A DNA stretch of 64,000 bases from Dolomedes plantarius (Eukaryota; Arthropoda; Arachnida; Araneae; Dolomedidae), in assembly GCA_907164885.2 (NCBI GenBank), contig OU015493.1:220802781-220866780 (forward strand). Direction: 5' to 3'. A program made the position numbers and the translations under genes. Each line of letters opens with the position of its first letter. The stretch's first letter is position 1. Positions 23,645 to 36,599 of the stretch are shown piece after piece. The notes beneath the pieces are model-generated. The model saw nothing but the letters and a program-made list of their open reading frames with translations. It did no database searches and had not been told where the DNA came from.

Positions 23645-25653
23645 CTAAATTCAAATAAATGCAACTTGTTTCGTCATCAAGTGACGTACCTCGGTCACAT
23701 AGTCTCCGACAGAGGGGTCCAGACTGACCCTAACAAAGTGTCGGCAGTCAAAGACTGGTGCCGACATGAAGACGTACATCAATTGCGGTGCGCTTTAGGT
23801 CTCTGCTCATACTACAGGCGGTTTGTTAAAGGTTTCTCAAATTTAGCTCGACCCCTTCACAGATTGAGAGAAGTAAACCAGAAGTTCATCTGGACTGATG
23901 AGTGTGAAGACGCATTCAACGAACTTAAGAAAACCATAACGTCTACACCCAACCTGGCCTACCCAGAGTCTGATAAAGAATTTATCCTAGACACGGACGC
24001 AAGCTTTGGATGCGTCGGTGCAGTTCTGTCGCAGGAAATTGACGGACAAGAAAGAGTTATCCCCTATTGGAGTAAGTGCCTTTCCAAAGGTGAACGGAAC
24101 TACTGCGTTGCAAGAAAAGTATTGCTAGCCATGGTGAAGGCCGTAGAACATTTCCATCATTACTTATACTGCTGGAAATTTGTGCTGCGGACCGACCACG
24201 CATCTCTCACATGGCTCCTGAACTTTAAAAATCCTGAAGGTCAGGTGGCCAGATGGATACAGAGGTTACAGAAATACACTATCGACCTGAAACACCGTAA
24301 GGGTTCTTCGCACGGTAATGCTGACGCACTATCCAGAAGACCGTACCCTGACAGTTGCCGATATTACGCCAAGGCCGAGAAGAAGTATGGCTTTGAAAAT
24401 TCCCACTGTTCGGCAAGTCACTGCTGTCACCCTGTCTTCGGACCCCTGGAGTGATGAGCAGCTTCGAAAAGAACAAAATGAAGATCCAGACATAAAACCC
24501 ATAGTAGGACACATGGGGTTGTCCAGCACCAAACCAGACTGGCAACAAATATCAACATTCAGCTCGAATACCAAATACTACTTGGCCCTCTGGAACTCCC
24601 TGCACTTACGAAATGGTGTCCTATACCGAAAGTGGGAGTCAAACGATGGAAAAACAACAAGATGGCAGCTCGTGATTCCTCGCTCAACAATTCCTGCAAA
24701 TTTAGAACTCCACAGTAGTCCCGCCGGAGGGCATTTTGGGGTGACGAAGACCCTGAACAAGGTGCGGGAGTGATTATTCTGGGGAAAAGCCAGGGACGAT
24801 GGGCAGAAGTGGTGTCGAGCCTGCCACGCCTGCGCAGCTCGCAAAGGACCAAAGATATTTGGCCGTGGGAAGTTGCAACGTTACAACGTAGGTGCCCCCT
24901 TCACGTTGCTATCGACATCCTGTAACCTCTTCCACGTTCCACAAGTACATTATCGTCACCATGGACTATTTTACTAAGTGGCCGGAAGTTTACCCCATAA
25001 CTGATCAGGAGACAGTCACCGTAGCTGAAGCTTTAGTTCAGAATGGGATCTCCAGATTCGGAGCTCCCATGCATATACACTCTGATCAGGGGACTAATTT
25101 CACGTCTGCAATCTTCACCCAAATGTGTCGACTATTGGGGATCGAGAAAACCAGAACAACTCCTCTACACCCCCAGTCGGATTGTATGGTCGAACGCTTT
25201 AATCGAACCATTCTTCATCACATTTCTTTTCTAGTTTCTAGGCGCCAGAAGGACTGGGACCGCCACCTGCCTTTATTTTTATTGGTGTATCGAAGCGCCG
25301 TTCATGAAACTACGGGACACAATACCGCCGAAATGCTGTATGGACGGAATCTGAGACTGCCGTGCGACCTCCATTTTGGCTTCCCCCCTGATGACTCCTC
25401 TTCACCGAAGTATGAGCGCGATGTCCAGGACAGACTAGAAGGAATCCACCACCTCGCCCGGGAGCGGATCAACGTGGACAGGGACAGAATGAAGAGGTGG
25501 TACGACGCGACAGCGACAGATCATCAGTTCCAGGAAGGAAGCAAAGTTTGGCTGTGGAGCCCCGTTCGTAGGAAAGGTTTATCTCCCAAGCTACAGTCCC
25601 ACTGGAGCGGACCTTTTATTGTCGTTAAAAGAATCAACGACGTCATTGTATGA
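23645..25653 (+). pseudogene. Gypsy-type pol: RT end, RNase H, integrase
   Basis: Pol resumes after the LINE. 23645-24454 encodes the RT connection (TYLGHIVSDRGV, YYRRFVKGFSNLARPLHRL), then RNase H (DTDASFGCVGAVLSQ, RTDHASLTWLL, NADALSRRPY). A frameshift near 24360 leads to the pre-integrase zinc-finger region (GGHFGVTKTLNKV, with KWCRACHACAARK after a TGA at about 24770). Integrase core motifs are in 24892-25653: YFTKWPEVYP, HSDQGTNFTS and HPQSDCMVERFNR, giving an apparent D, D-x35-E arrangement. It ends in a WSGPFIVVKRI stretch resembling the Gypsy integrase GPY/F module. Several lesions make it inactive. Confidence 0.88.
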
Positions 25654-25965
25654 ATTCGCAAATCTGCGAATAGCAAAGCGAAGGTCGTATATTACGACCG
25701 GATAGTTTCTTACCATGGGACATGAGTGGGTCCTGAAGTATTTGAGGATAACCGAACCACAGCTCGTAGGCTGTTGCCAAGTAGATCCATGCTACCCAAT
25801 TTTATTTTTTTTTACTAATTTTGCAACTGTTATTCTTATATGTTTATTTATTTAGTTTGTAATGATATATGTGTTATGTTTCTTTTTTATGTAAAGTTGT
25901 ATTTTGTAGTAGCCTTTTAGGACCGTAGTTGTTAGTGTAAGGAATGTCCGGGACGTTCAGTCTTT
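25654..25965 (+). other. Gypsy 3' non-coding region
   Basis: About 310 bases between the integrase stop and the polypurine tract. T-rich after 25800, with no additional envelope-like frame. The element therefore looks like a Gag-Pol retrotransposon without env. Confidence 0.6.
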
Positions 25966-25979
25966 TAGAGGAGGGGGGC
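25966..25979 (+). promoter_or_regulatory. Polypurine tract
   Basis: AGAGGAGGGGGGCA lies two bases before the 3' LTR, the normal site for plus-strand primer formation. Confidence 0.75.
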
Positions 25980-25981
25980 AA

Positions 25982-26589
25982 TGTTACGAGTTTGGGGCCA
26001 ACTTGGTGTGTTATCGCCAGCATGCGATACTTTGCAGTTCACGTTAAATAAAACAATGGTTTAGCACGTTCACGAGTCTACCATGGAGTAAGTAATAAAT
26101 CCTGCTCTTGGGTTTGTTGTTGGAAAATGGTTTTCTTGAACGGTGTGGCAACACGGGTGTTGTTTCCTAGGTGAATAAGAGTCTGCATTAAAAAGTCAGT
26201 TAAAAAGTTGGTTTGGATACGATCGGTTGAGGTTTTTCAACAGGTGATGTTCTCTTGTAAAACGATTATTCTCGGCTGGTATAAGACGAGGTCGTTAGAG
26301 GAAAGGAAGTTGAGGTCGTATGCTACTTATTGATAACTGTTATAATGTGATTAATTTTTATATCTGAATTCCCTCCTTGTTAAGAAAAGTTCTTAGGTGC
26401 TGGAATTGTTCAGCTTCCAGAGAAGATTCAACGTTTTTATCTTGTCTACTATTCTGCTAGTTGTTAAAAGTGTACTGAAGATTTAATGTTTTATAAATTT
26501 CTATATTTCAATTGCGGTAACTGGCATATTTATTTCTGTATTTGAAATTCACTTTTTAAAATATCTTCCTGTCGCTCGGATTTGGTACA
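25982..26589 (+). repeat. 3' LTR of Gypsy-type retrotransposon
   Basis: 608 bp beginning TGTTACGAGTTTGG and ending TTTGGTACA, with canonical TG..CA ends. It aligns along its length with 11603-12211 but differs at many sites. It is followed by ATAT and then the pogo-like MITE, so the element landed in a TA tract next to that MITE. Confidence 0.9.
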
Positions 26590-26602
26590 ATATATATATA
26601 TA

Positions 26603-26775
26603 CAGTGGAATCTCGATCTATCGTTTTTCAAGCGACCGACTGAACTTAACGATAAATGCGGGAAAAAGATAGATCCGGGAACATAACAAAGTAATATGAT
26701 CGTCCGGACTGAGTGAAACAAACGACACATACGGGAAAACGATGATTCCGAAAACGATCTATCGAGATTCCACTG
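26603..26775. mobile_element. pogo/Tigger-like MITE, copy 1 (173 bp)
   Basis: Terminal inverted repeats of about 25 bases, beginning CAGTGGAATCTCGAT at both ends, flanked by TA on each side. CAGTG-type ends plus a TA duplication fit pogo/Tigger-type MITEs. It is non-coding. A second 173-bp copy is at 54458-54630. Confidence 0.85.
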
Positions 26776-27213
<438 letters not shown>

Positions 27214-27939
27214 TTTGAATTAATTTTTTCGGGTTTTGTCATTTAAAAAAATATATGTTTAAGATTCCTTGCAAATTGCATGTCTTTAAAGTTTTTATAA
27301 TGCATCTGTGTTATATTTTCTTTAAACCGTCAACTGGACTTTTTATTCCTTCAAGCGTACAAATTTAACATTCCCTCTATAGAAAAACAAAATGAAGACA
27401 TTTTTTCCCAAGCAAAAATCTCTCAGCAAAATATTTTTCTCTTTTAAAGTAATTTAATATTTTAAAAATAAAGTTCTTTTGAAAACTAATTGTTTAGAAG
27501 ACTTCCCTATGCAGCAATGGGCAAAATCTATGCAAACAGAGTTCTCAATTTATGAGATGTATCAACATTTAAACAACCTTTAAGTTTGAATTATAAAAAG
27601 TGTAAAACTTAATTTCTTATTCTTCAAGTATTTTTATATGCATTATGATACTTATTTAAAAATATACTCGAGAAAAAATCATTGTAAAATGTGTATATAT
27701 TTTTAAATTAAATTTTACTAAAAATCCTTAAGTTTATAGAAAAGTTTTAACAAAAGTATTTTTAAAATACATAAAATACTACATTTTAAAAAAGAAATTA
27801 TTTACATACTCAGTGTTATCAAAGAATTCCTCACATTTACAAGGATATGTCCATTTTGTAAACATATATGAATTTCTATGTCAATAGTTTTGTTAAGGAA
27901 TTCGCATTCTTGGTAATGATGGGGGTTCAAACATATTGT
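27214..27939. other. AT-rich spacer, nothing recognised
   Basis: No ORF, RNA gene or element end was seen in about 725 bases. Confidence 0.5.
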
Positions 27940-28125
27940 ATGCCCGTGCTTCGATACGGAGTACATTCAAATTAAATACAACTGTCAATGTAAGCAATTA
28001 ATGCCAAAATATATACATATATTTATTTGTAATAAATAGACCGATCAACGTATGAAATTGGTGTAAAAAAAGAAAAAATTATATTTATAAAAAAAATCGT
28101 AACGGATATTTTTTTGGATAATGTG
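27940..28125 (-). repeat. Helitron family A remnant, 3' part
   Basis: TGCCCGTGCTTCGATACGG and GAGTACATTCAAATTAAA match the inner 3' end of family A (compare 655-700 on the plus strand), followed by the (TA)-rich segment and AAAAAATCGTAACGGATA. The final CTAG is missing and the 5' half is absent. Confidence 0.65.
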
Positions 28126-31070
28126 ACACATTTATGACCTGAGGTAAAGGAAGAAAGAACTTCGTTCGTATCGACCTTTCGATAAAGGAAAAAAGAAAAT
28201 ACCATTCAGTTTTCTACCATTCTATTGTTTTTCAAGCAGCGTAAACATTTAAGACCTGATTTCACCAGTGCAATTATAAAAAAAATGAGATATTAATGGA
28301 AGACTCGCATCCTTTCTTCTTTACACGCTTCTCTCATTTTAACACTACATAACTGTCCTCTAACAGCTTAGCTTGTCACGATATCGTCACCGCCACCACC
28401 TCTTAACCCTCCGCATATCTAATTCCGGTTGGTGAAACTGAATTATTCACATATTATACGCACTTTGAAAATGATATGTATGTATCTCAGCTCTAACATA
28501 TCGTTGTCCCAATTAGCAAACCATGTAACTCACATTTCCTACTTTTTAATATGAACAAAAAACTCATTTCTTCGACAGGGTAAAGATGAACTACTAAAGT
28601 TCATTCTTAAAAATAAATGTTAAAGTTTTCTAAGATATGTATAGCCCACATTGTTATGTAATTAAACATTTTCATAATTAAAGTGGAGTTACAAGGTTAG
28701 CAACAGTTAAATTGAGGAGTTATGTAGTATGTGTTTTTTTTAGTTCTTTATGGGGGGGGTGAATTAAATTTTTTGGAGTTATGAGGTTTGACAGAGTTGT
28801 ACAGGGACGACAAACCAATGCAATAGCATGAAAATCGCACAATCGTATTTTTGGGAGTTACGTGGCATGTTAATTAGGCCAACGACAAGGTAAAAGAAAA
28901 ATTATTATCTCAGGTTGTGTGTGTTATTTCGTAGATTGTTTTGTAAGGCTTGAGAACATTAAAAATGTATATGAAACTAACATTTAGCGTTGATGTCTTG
29001 TAAATTACTGACAATAGCCCTGTGCTTTTACGCTATTTCGGCTGAAAACGAAATTACGACTATTTCATAGGTACGCCCTATCTTCGGATAGAAAAGGGAA
29101 AACTGTATTGAAGAATGAAACAAATTGTTCTTCATTAACTTTTAATTTCAGTGGAAATACTTCAATAAATGCGCATCTTTATTATATTTAATCCTTTCAA
29201 AGACATCAAGCAATCTGTGGCCATGAGAAAACTTTCTATTTTTCATATTAGCTTATCATCGAGTGACGAATGAATCTTAAAATTTCGGAAAAATGCCACC
29301 AGACCTCTTTCCTCCATTCATTAAAGGACAGCTCTGAAAATACCCCGAAGGGGAGCTCCCGTTTGAGATTACCCTAAAATGATGCGGTATTCCGAGTAAT
29401 TTTTGTACAGTCCAGATAATTAAGAGTCCCCGCAGAAAATGCTTCAATACCTGGTGGAGAAATTTCCCATTAACACAGAGAATCCATCAATCACACATTC
29501 ACAAATAATTTTCTCCCCCACCGCCCTCCTTACCTTTCGGATTTCATTATATGAGGGAAACAAATGAAGTGGGATATGTCACATATAAAAAGAAATCCTT
29601 TAATTGAAAAACCATGAAAGTTACTACTTTAAAAAGCACCAGCCTCTGGGATTTTGTGAACTTAATGAAATTTAATATTAAAATTCTTATTCAGAAGTCC
29701 TTCCAATATTGAATTTATCATTGTTTTTAAACATAGGTGAACTTATAATATTGTTTGAAATTATTATAAAATGTATTATGATTATAATACAAGATCGTTT
29801 ATAATTTTTAATAGTTTGGAATTGTACATGCAAATAGTTTGTACTTTAATCTTTAAGCGTTTTATTGCTTATGAACGCTCGTATTAGAAGATAAAAATAG
29901 TGTCATACACTTGAAAAGTACAAAAAAATATATATTTTAAGAATACATACGGATTTTGATGTTTTCATGACAGGAAAAATAACTGGATTTAAAAAAAAAT
30001 TCAACAAAACATTTTAAACAAACGTACTTTTTTGGGACATAAAATTGTTTCGAATATTATCCGTGGCTTTAAAAGTGTCATGACAGCAATACAGTAACTA
30101 TAAAAATCTATTGTATGAGAAACACACTTTACAAATATATACGCATAATACATTATTTAAAGTCTTGTTAAAAGATTTATATAAAAATTTATGTCTAATT
30201 AGTGTCGAATTAAAGCGTCATCAATTAAAAAAGAATTAAATGAATATGGGCGAAAAAGCACCAATTCAATTTTTAAATTAACAGATGCATTTCTAAATTG
30301 CTCCCCTGATACACGAGAGCTTTTTAAAAAAACTAGGGAATGCAGTTTGGGGATATACTTGTCACCATCATTTCTTTACTGGTGACATCACTTTGAAAGA
30401 GGAACCTTAGAATGTCCTTACCTTTGTCAGTATGAACTTACCTTTGTACAGCCATATTTCCCAATATCTATTTTAAATTTTCTAACTACCTTAAATATAT
30501 TTATTCATTGTAACGTCAATTTTTAAACACTATATTTTATGTTGGACTTGTGGTTCTTATAATGAAGTAATTTTACAGAATTTTGAGGGTATCAACACTT
30601 GAAATTATTTTTCCGAGTTTAAACTTTGAGCTATTCCAATTCAAATGTTTACATATCGGCTTAAAAATGGTTTGCGTATCTATGTATAAATTCAACTTTT
30701 TGTTAATGTTTTTTAAATTTTATCACTTGAAGTAAAAAATTTGATTACTTTCCTACAAATTATCAAAGCACAAAGCAATTCGATCAGTTAAAAGAAATTA
30801 TGTCTCCCTTATTTTGAATAAATACTCCGCTTTTTCTTTGTACTATTATTTAAAAATTTTGTATGTATCACATTAATATTTCTTTCAATGTGCGTGTCTT
30901 TCTATCAATGTGGTAAAAGCGAAAAATAAAACTTAATTATATTACTTGAATGTAGGTTTTAGGTATGTAGGACATAATAAATCCGTCATGGAGCTTAAAT
31001 CATTAGAATGATAAGTTTCTAAAATTCATCTCCCCCCCCCCCGCTTTCGCGTATCGGCCAAATTATGCTG
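28126..31070. other. AT-rich non-coding stretch, nothing recognised
   Basis: About 2.9 kb without a credible ORF. GC-richer patches near 28370-28430 and 29310-29420 show no motif. The run of C near 31032 is low-complexity. Confidence 0.5.
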
Positions 31071-31332
31071 AAGACCAGTCTCGCGCCAGTAATCCTGCCG
31101 TCCTAAAAGGACCCGCAACATCAGCGCACGAGGAACCAGCCTGAGTCAAAACCAAGTTCAGCATGACGATACCATTCGCTGAAGGCAAACGAGTCAGATC
31201 CAATCCAAATAACTTCAACTTCACCCAAATTTTCCTCTATCAAATCGGTAGCCACCACACTACCATCTACATCGCTATGCGTTTGAACCTTTATTATGTA
31301 ACCACTTTTACATAGAATTAATGCAATGCATC

Positions 31333-31394
31333 CTGTACCGCTCGTACAGGGAACGAATACAAAACATAAACAATATTCTGTACCACCCGTACAG
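31333..31394. repeat. Two identical-stem hairpins
   Basis: CTGTAC-x5-GTACAG occurs at 31333-31349 and again at 31378-31394: six-base stems, five-base loops (CGCTC and CACCC), 45 bases apart. The stems are conserved while the loops differ. No function can be assigned. Confidence 0.4.
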
Positions 31395-31399
31395 TAAAT

Positions 31400-31927
31400 T
31401 AAAAGTCATGCACTATAACCTGTCTGTCACCAGAACAACTAATACACATAGTTACAATTACAACGCTAGAAAATAACAAATAGCAAGCAAGACGAGTACA
31501 AAGCAAGCAAAAAGCTATAATAAACATGCAACAAAAATATCCTGTTTACAAATGTTAGCTCTTTTTGCTAACAAGGATAACTTCAGGTTACTGGAGAGCG
31601 GAAGTTCAACAAGGCATTATACTTTATTAAACAAAACAAAAGGATTTATTTGAAACATATTTAAAACACTTAGCTGCTCCCGTATACGTCAGATACCGCT
31701 CATTACACATCGCTGTCTCTGAGTACAGCATCGCAATGCACATGCGCTAACATTCTTTTTGCGGTCTGTCACATGCTGCCATCTATTGATATAGAAAATT
31801 GATTACACAAAGTTAACAAAAAAGTTCGCTGAACACAAACAAAGAACGCTAATAGCAAAGCCCCAAGCCCAAAGGACTCACCGCGCAATCTTGCGTACAC
31901 CGTAATTAGTTCTATCGATCAACCTAT
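31400..31927. other. Non-coding stretch between hairpins and LINE remnant
   Basis: About 530 bases without an ORF. The interval 31681-31800 is somewhat GC-richer. Nothing recognised. Confidence 0.4.
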
Positions 31928-32996
31928 CTATCTTCGACTTATATCGGGGACAGCCAGGATCCGTTTGGAGATGTCCACCTTAGCGTGTATCTCATCCTCC
32001 TTCTTCACTTGAAGAAAGTAGTTAACACAGTTCGCACATCTGAGAGGCTCCATACTTTCCCCCTCATGTTCTCTCATGTTGCATTTCTTACATGCTTTAT
32101 CCAAACCGCAGTATTTCGCAACGTGCCCAAAGCACCAACACATATAACAAATAAGAGGCTTCGAATACTCTTTGAAGCTAAATCATTCCCATCCAATCTT
32201 CAACTTCTTAATTTTTTCCAACTTCTTCAAGGCGGATCCCTTTATACTCAAAATCCAATTGCATCTATTTTTAGCTTGATAGATAGTAATCACATTCAAA
32301 GTCTCTCTCGCTAGTTCCTCATTTTGAGCCACTAACTTCTTCCCAAGCTCTTCCTTCATATATCCTTCTTCAACTCCAAAAATGATAATGTGTGGATCTC
32401 ACTGTTTATTCTTTTTAATTTCATATTTTTCTCGCAACTCATCTATCCTCTAAACACATCGATGAATCTGTCGATGTCATCCTCTTTACTAGTTCCAACT
32501 AAGAGACCATTATTCACTATCTTTCTACAAGCAATTATTCCCATATTCAGCTCGTCTGGTTTGATGAGCTCTTGAACCTCCTCTTTGGTTCTACATAACC
32601 AATGTTCCTTCTTTGGAACTATTGTTGCCACATGAGAGCCTTACCCTTTGCTTTTGATCTTCATCACTGGCTCCTTAGCTGTGCTTTTCACAGCTATTTC
32701 GGCTTAAGTCTCCTTCACTTACTTCTTTTCAAAAATGCTTATTTGCCCCAGTAGATAGGAGTTCAATTTCTGTTGTTCCTTAGTTACCCTGATGATTTCT
32801 AAGATATCATCGTTCAGGTCTTTCTTAGTTTCACCGCTCCATCTAGATACGCTGATAACCTCACTCAATTTACACGATATCTCTCATCTACTATTCTCGC
32901 AAGTCTTGCTCGAGATACATAAATTTCATCAAGCTTAGTTTTCGTCATTGATGGCGACGCTAACTCCCCCTCCTCTGACGTTTGCTGTTTAGCCAT
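31928..32996 (-). pseudogene. Decayed LINE ORF1, relative of the intact element
   Basis: On the minus strand from an ATG at 32996: MAKQQTSEEGELASPS and an ARLARIVDER stretch, then (32631-32443) a middle domain with ELNMGIIACRKIVNNGLLVG, and finally (32143-31928) two cysteine clusters, CWCFGHVAKYC and CKKCNMREHEGE plus CANC. The order matches ORF1 of the LINE at 21.8-23.2 kb, whose middle domain reads KVGIKAFRKISKGGMLIG. The copy has stops and frameshifts and no ORF2 follows it, so this is an old, divergent and truncated relative. Confidence 0.65.
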
Positions 32997-35172
32997 AGCT
33001 TAACCCCCAGGGCTCACCACGTGGAAGTGCCAGTAGGAAATTTAGAATGGATAATAGCTAAATTTAATGCTAAAAACACTTTTCGCCACACAATAAACTC
33101 TAGGCTATTGTTGTGGGTGAGTAGCCAAAATCTTAATCATTAGTGGAATGGGGAGGGGCCCCTCATTAGAATTATAAAAGAAATTTTTAGATTAATTAAT
33201 ATATATATATATATATATATTAATTAGGTAAAGTCGTTTTGTAGGGTACATCTCTTTCATGTCACCTTCGTGAAGTATTCGTCCATTCAATAAATAAGTT
33301 CAGCTTTTCAACGTGTGGAATATGTTTTCCTCGAGTGTCTATTCGTGTTCTCCATTCCAGCCATTTCTACGTTAAAGTGATATTATACCCTGTGTAACTC
33401 CATCGCCTTTGGCATGCCATCTCGTATGGCTGCAGTGTGACCGGTGTTCCGGAATCACTGATGTGCATGATGTTACACACACTTTCTTTTTTTAAATTTT
33501 TGCTCTTCTGTTGCTTAACATCAACTGACTTCACATTAGTTCATTAAACATTGTCTGTTGTCCTAATAAACATAGAAAAGAAAAAAAATATCTTGTTTAA
33601 GCTTTCTTTTTAAATACTGTTATATGTGAATTATTTTGGGATCTCATTATTAACAATCCCGAATGTGACATTTTTAATTCTTTTTCTTTCTTAAATTATC
33701 TTCTTCTTGAAGCCTCTATCCTATCACCCCCTCAAATCTAGTTTTCGGAAGTCATCCCATTCACCTGTACATCTTGATACAATTTCTTACAAACTTCAGT
33801 CACTCAAGGTGCTGAATTAAAAATATGTAGACTACTGAAATGACTACTGAAATGACTACTGAAATGAAAAGTCAGACAGTGGGATGACCATTCCTTGCCC
33901 TCCCAATTCTTAATAATACTTCCACAGGCATGAAAAACGCTTACTTTCTTGATTCCCCATATTCGTCGTACACAAGATGTTGTTTTTGGCTGTCATGTCC
34001 TGTTGGGAGATTCAATGTTGGTCCACGTTACGGCTAAACCTCTTTCCTTCCTATTCGCCATTGATACAATATGGAGAAAGAAACCCACTTTTTTACACAA
34101 ACAAGTACCCCCCTCCCTCACTCCTTAGAAGTAGGATTACAGAGAATCTCGAAACTATGAAGTTAGGGTTACACACATACAAACAGGTACCTCGAAACTA
34201 TGAAGTTAGGGTAACAAAAACATGGGATCCCAAACCAAATCAAATGAGTTTAGTTGAATAATAGTTGATATGTAATTTGAATTGAAAGATAAGGAGACTA
34301 GTTAAAAGAAAAGTTTATGAAATAATTGAGAATAAAATGTGATAAGTATTCTGTAATATATTTTCTGTCATTTATGTAATGTGAATATATGAAGTACAAA
34401 ATAAAAATGTGTTATAGATGAGTTATAGATGATTGAAATAGTTGAATATTATGTTTAATAAAAATTGTGTAATATAGTTTGCATTATTTATGAAATACAC
34501 AGGAGAATATAAAGACAGACAATGTGCTAACTAGGACGACAAAGAACTCAATCTAGGACCTTCACGACAAATCAGGGAAAGTGGAACGTGATTTTTAATT
34601 AAATCAAATTGCATGTGCTACATATTCCTGTGTTTAGGTTGTTGGTCCAGAGACCAAACATACAGTGGTTTTAAAATGCTTATTATTTTTATTACGTTTA
34701 GAATACTTAGTCCAGTGCCATTTGTGATATATATTTTTTTATGTTTGTTTGTTATTCATGTTACCTAAGTCTTTTCACGTGATCTCTAAATTTTTAATTT
34801 TTCCTTTCAAGTTTTTAAAACATGGCTTTTTCCAAATTTCTCTTTACGCCCTTTTTCCTCGCTCTGCTGGACGAGTCAGCCGTACTATGCAGGCATTGGT
34901 GGTCAGCCTCTTCTCAGACGGGGGGGGGGGATATTCTATAACATATAAAACTCCAAAAACCCTTTTAAAATTCCAAAATTCATTCAAAAACAGCTATGAC
35001 CGTTATACCAACATGTAACCGTTAGAGAATAAAAAGTCTATGGGCTAAGTGTGGTGTGATTTCGTGTGTCTGGGGCTGGAAGGGCCAATTAATCGCAGGT
35101 CATCAACTGAGAGCTAAGAAGACATTCTTCAAGATTTCAAAACCGACAGCGCTTCACCGGCTTATATATATA
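32997..35172. other. Mostly non-coding stretch with a 48-bp direct repeat
   Basis: No convincing gene. CTCGAAACTATGAAGTTAGG occurs twice (34148 and 34192), in tandem, inside a 94-codon frame (33977-34261) that has no known motif and is probably chance. A (TA)n palindrome sits at 33193-33226. A poly-G run occurs at 34920-34929. Confidence 0.45.
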
Positions 35173-35174
35173 TA

Positions 35175-36584
35175 CACTCATGGACAAAAAAATTAGCGCA
35201 CCAAGAAATAATTGCGGGATCGTAACGAAACTTGCAATGAAGGTACATGTCGGGGAGATATGCAAATGATTAGAAATGCAGCGTGATTGCGCATTACGTA
35301 TAGCCGGTAGAGGGCGTTGAACATCGTACTCTGTGGAGTATAAAACAGGTAACCAAAGCTTGTTTGAGTGTGCTGAATCATTTCCAAAGGAAGATCTGAG
35401 ATAGAGATGCCATTCCACCGTGTTCGAAGACAATATAAGCAGTTGTCGCAGTTTGAGAGGGGGAGAATTGTCGGGATGATGGAAGCTGGATGGTCATCTA
35501 GGCGTGTAGCTCGTCAATTAGGCCGCTCTGATTGTGTTGTGAGGAGGTGTTGGGACCAGTGGACCCGAGAGATGTCATGTACATGAAGACCAAGCTCAGG
35601 ATGCCCTCGACAGACCAGCCGTCGAGAAGACCGCCACATCGTAAGAAATGCACGCGTACAGCCAACTGCTTCATCGGCCGCCATCCAGGCACGGGTAGTA
35701 GCTTCACTAGGGGCCTCTGTGTCTTCTCGAACCAAACGAAGGCGCCTGGCTGAAGGACAATTGGTATCGCGGCGCCCATTACGTGTGCTGCCCTTGACGC
35801 CCACCCATCGACGCCTCCGTTTGGAGTTTTGCCGCGCACGAGGAAACTGGACTGCAGCGGAATGGAACCAGGTCGTCTTTAGCGACGAATCCAGATTCAA
35901 TCTCGGCAGTAATGACAATCGTGTTCGTGTGTGGAGAGCCCGTGGTGAACGCTTCAATCCTGCTTTTGCTGTACAGCGACACATCGCTCCCACAGCTGGT
36001 GTGATGGTATGGGGTGCCATTTCCTACAATATACGGTCACCCCTAAAATTGTTCCGTGGCACCATGACAGCCCAGCGGTATGTTCATGAAATCCTGCAAC
36101 CACATGTGTTGCCACTCATGCAACGGCTCCCAGGAGCCATTTTTCAACAAGACAATGCTCGGCCTCATACGGCAAGGGTGTCACAAGACTGTCTCCGCAC
36201 TGTTACTACCCTTCCTTGGCCTTCCCGATCCCCAGATTTGTCTCCAATCGAGCATATCTGGGATCATTTGGGACGACGATTTGGGAATCCCACGAGTTTG
36301 AACGAACTAGAGGCAAGGTTACAGCAAATATGGAACGAAATGTCTCAAGACATCATACAGAACTTGTATGACTCAATGCCCGATAGTATCGCGTCGTGCA
36401 TTCGCGCTAGAGGGGTCCAACGGAGTATTAACTCCTCCGTTCTTTTGCCTTTTTCTCCGAAATAAATTATCCTTTTTCTTTGATTTTCTTATCATTTACT
36501 TATATCAAAGTAGTCATTACGTATGAAAATTTTGTTTCATTTTGACGACTCCTTCTTGGTGAGCTAAATTTTTGTCCATGAGTG
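35175..36584 (+). mobile_element. Tc1-like transposon, structurally complete
   Basis: A 1410-bp element bounded by TA on both sides. The left end reads CACTCATGGACAAAAAAATT; the right end, inverted, reads CACTCATGGACAAAAATTTA and remains similar for about 35 bases, with CACCAAGAA shared. It carries one transposase gene in the same orientation. Structure and target duplication fit the Tc1/mariner superfamily. Confidence 0.92.
35407..36465 (+). pseudogene. Tc1-like transposase with one in-frame stop
   Basis: A frame of 352 codons from ATG at 35407, broken only by a TGA at 35584 (codon 60). The N-terminal part is a paired-type helix-turn-helix: QLSQFERGRIVGMMEAGWSS and RVARQLGRSDCVVRRCW. After the stop, the second HTH and linker (RHIVRNARVQPTASSAAI, RPLRVLPLTPTHRRLRLE) lead to the catalytic core: VVFSDESRFN, MVWGAISYN, FQQDNARPHTA and RSPDLSPIEHIWD. 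I count 32 residues between the second D and the E, where Tc1 usually has 34. The stop is the only disabling change I found. Translation from a downstream start (35719) would lack the DNA-binding domain. Confidence 0.9.
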
Positions 36585-36599
36585 TATATACTATATATA

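Noticed and set aside
24279..24852. Minus-strand frames within Gypsy pol
   Set aside because: Antisense shadows of the RNase H-integrase coding region.
33193..33226. ATTAATTAATATAT palindrome as a regulatory site
   Set aside because: Explained by a (TA)n tract with TTAATTA ends; no adjacent gene.
33977..34261. 94-codon frame as a host gene
   Set aside because: No motif, contains a tandem duplication of non-coding type, no splice context.
35498..36020. Minus-strand frames within the Tc1 element
   Set aside because: Antisense to the transposase, whose catalytic motifs are on the plus strand.
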